A DNA stretch of 23,058 bases from DAOSVX01 sp964616495 (lineage in GTDB: Bacteria > Bacillota_I > Bacilli_A > RF39 > UBA660), in assembly GCA_964616495.1 (NCBI GenBank), contig CAZTRF010000012.1, positions 1 to 23,058 on the forward strand. Direction: 5' to 3'. The first letter of the stretch is position 1, and the number at the start of each line of letters is the position of its first letter. The translations under genes and the position numbers were made by a program. The notes under the pieces were generated by a model. The model had not been told where the DNA came from, searched no databases, and was given only the letters and a program-made list of their open reading frames with translations. This document shows positions 23,004-23,058 of the stretch, one piece after another.

Positions 23004-23058
23004 TGGGGCGAAATATGAGGATCGAACTCATGCATACCAGAGCCACAATCTGGCGTGT
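23004..23058 (-). tRNA. tRNA-His (GTG), 5' part outside the window
   Basis: Minus strand: anticodon arm CCAGA-TTGTGGC-TCTGG with anticodon GTG (23044-23046), T-arm ATGAG-TTCGATC-CTCAT, acceptor 3' strand ATTTCGC, discriminator C73 (typical of bacterial tRNA-His) and encoded CCA. The D-arm and 5' acceptor strand lie beyond position 23058. Confidence 0.93.

Overview
The window is a very AT-rich stretch of a low-GC, cell-wall-making Firmicute. It has murC, SD-led genes with AAGGAG/GGAGG sites, TTGnnn-17-TATAAT promoters and many U-tailed terminators. TGG is the Trp codon and TGA ends an ORF at 13360, so the standard bacterial code is used, not the Mycoplasma code. The best inference is an uncultured, host-associated Bacilli lineage near Erysipelotrichales or RF39-like 'Mollicutes'. 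No transposase, integrase or CRISPR array was seen.

Left block (1-6101, all minus strand): rnr (RNase R), smpB, a membrane-anchored amidase-signature enzyme, murC and ssrA (tmRNA) run in that order. The three trans-translation genes therefore flank two envelope genes. A divergent PRPP synthetase (6206-7318) ends in a terminator shared with a 46-residue membrane protein that is too short for usual gene calling.

Middle block (7575-14445): two tandem ATPase-permease (FtsX/MacB-type) fusion transporters, the second interrupted by a 40-N assembly gap at 8044-8083. Divergent from them is a collagen-like, Cys-rich surface protein, followed by a YeaQ/GlsB-type membrane protein overlapping a four-TM protein. 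The 645-base stretch 13801-14445 encodes no protein. It carries a near-consensus promoter, at least six hairpins, a duplicated GCUG-loop-CAGC element and a strong intrinsic terminator, which together define an autonomous structured RNA of about 550 nt. This is the most interesting object in the window; ROOL-class RNA is one hypothesis I cannot test here.

Right block (14446-23058): an acyltransferase plus membrane-protein pair, an unknown two-TM protein, and a five-gene minus-strand operon (yjjX-type ITP/XTP phosphatase, ASCH protein, glycosyltransferase 2, guanine-deaminase-like enzyme, degenerate Nudix protein). On the plus strand are a PP2C phosphatase with an unrecognised N-terminal half and a coupled DUF1292 protein. 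These are followed by a metallophosphoesterase whose last 20 codons are cut off by an in-frame TAA, an Xre-type regulator with two TM segments, and the 3' part of tRNA-His(GTG) at the edge.
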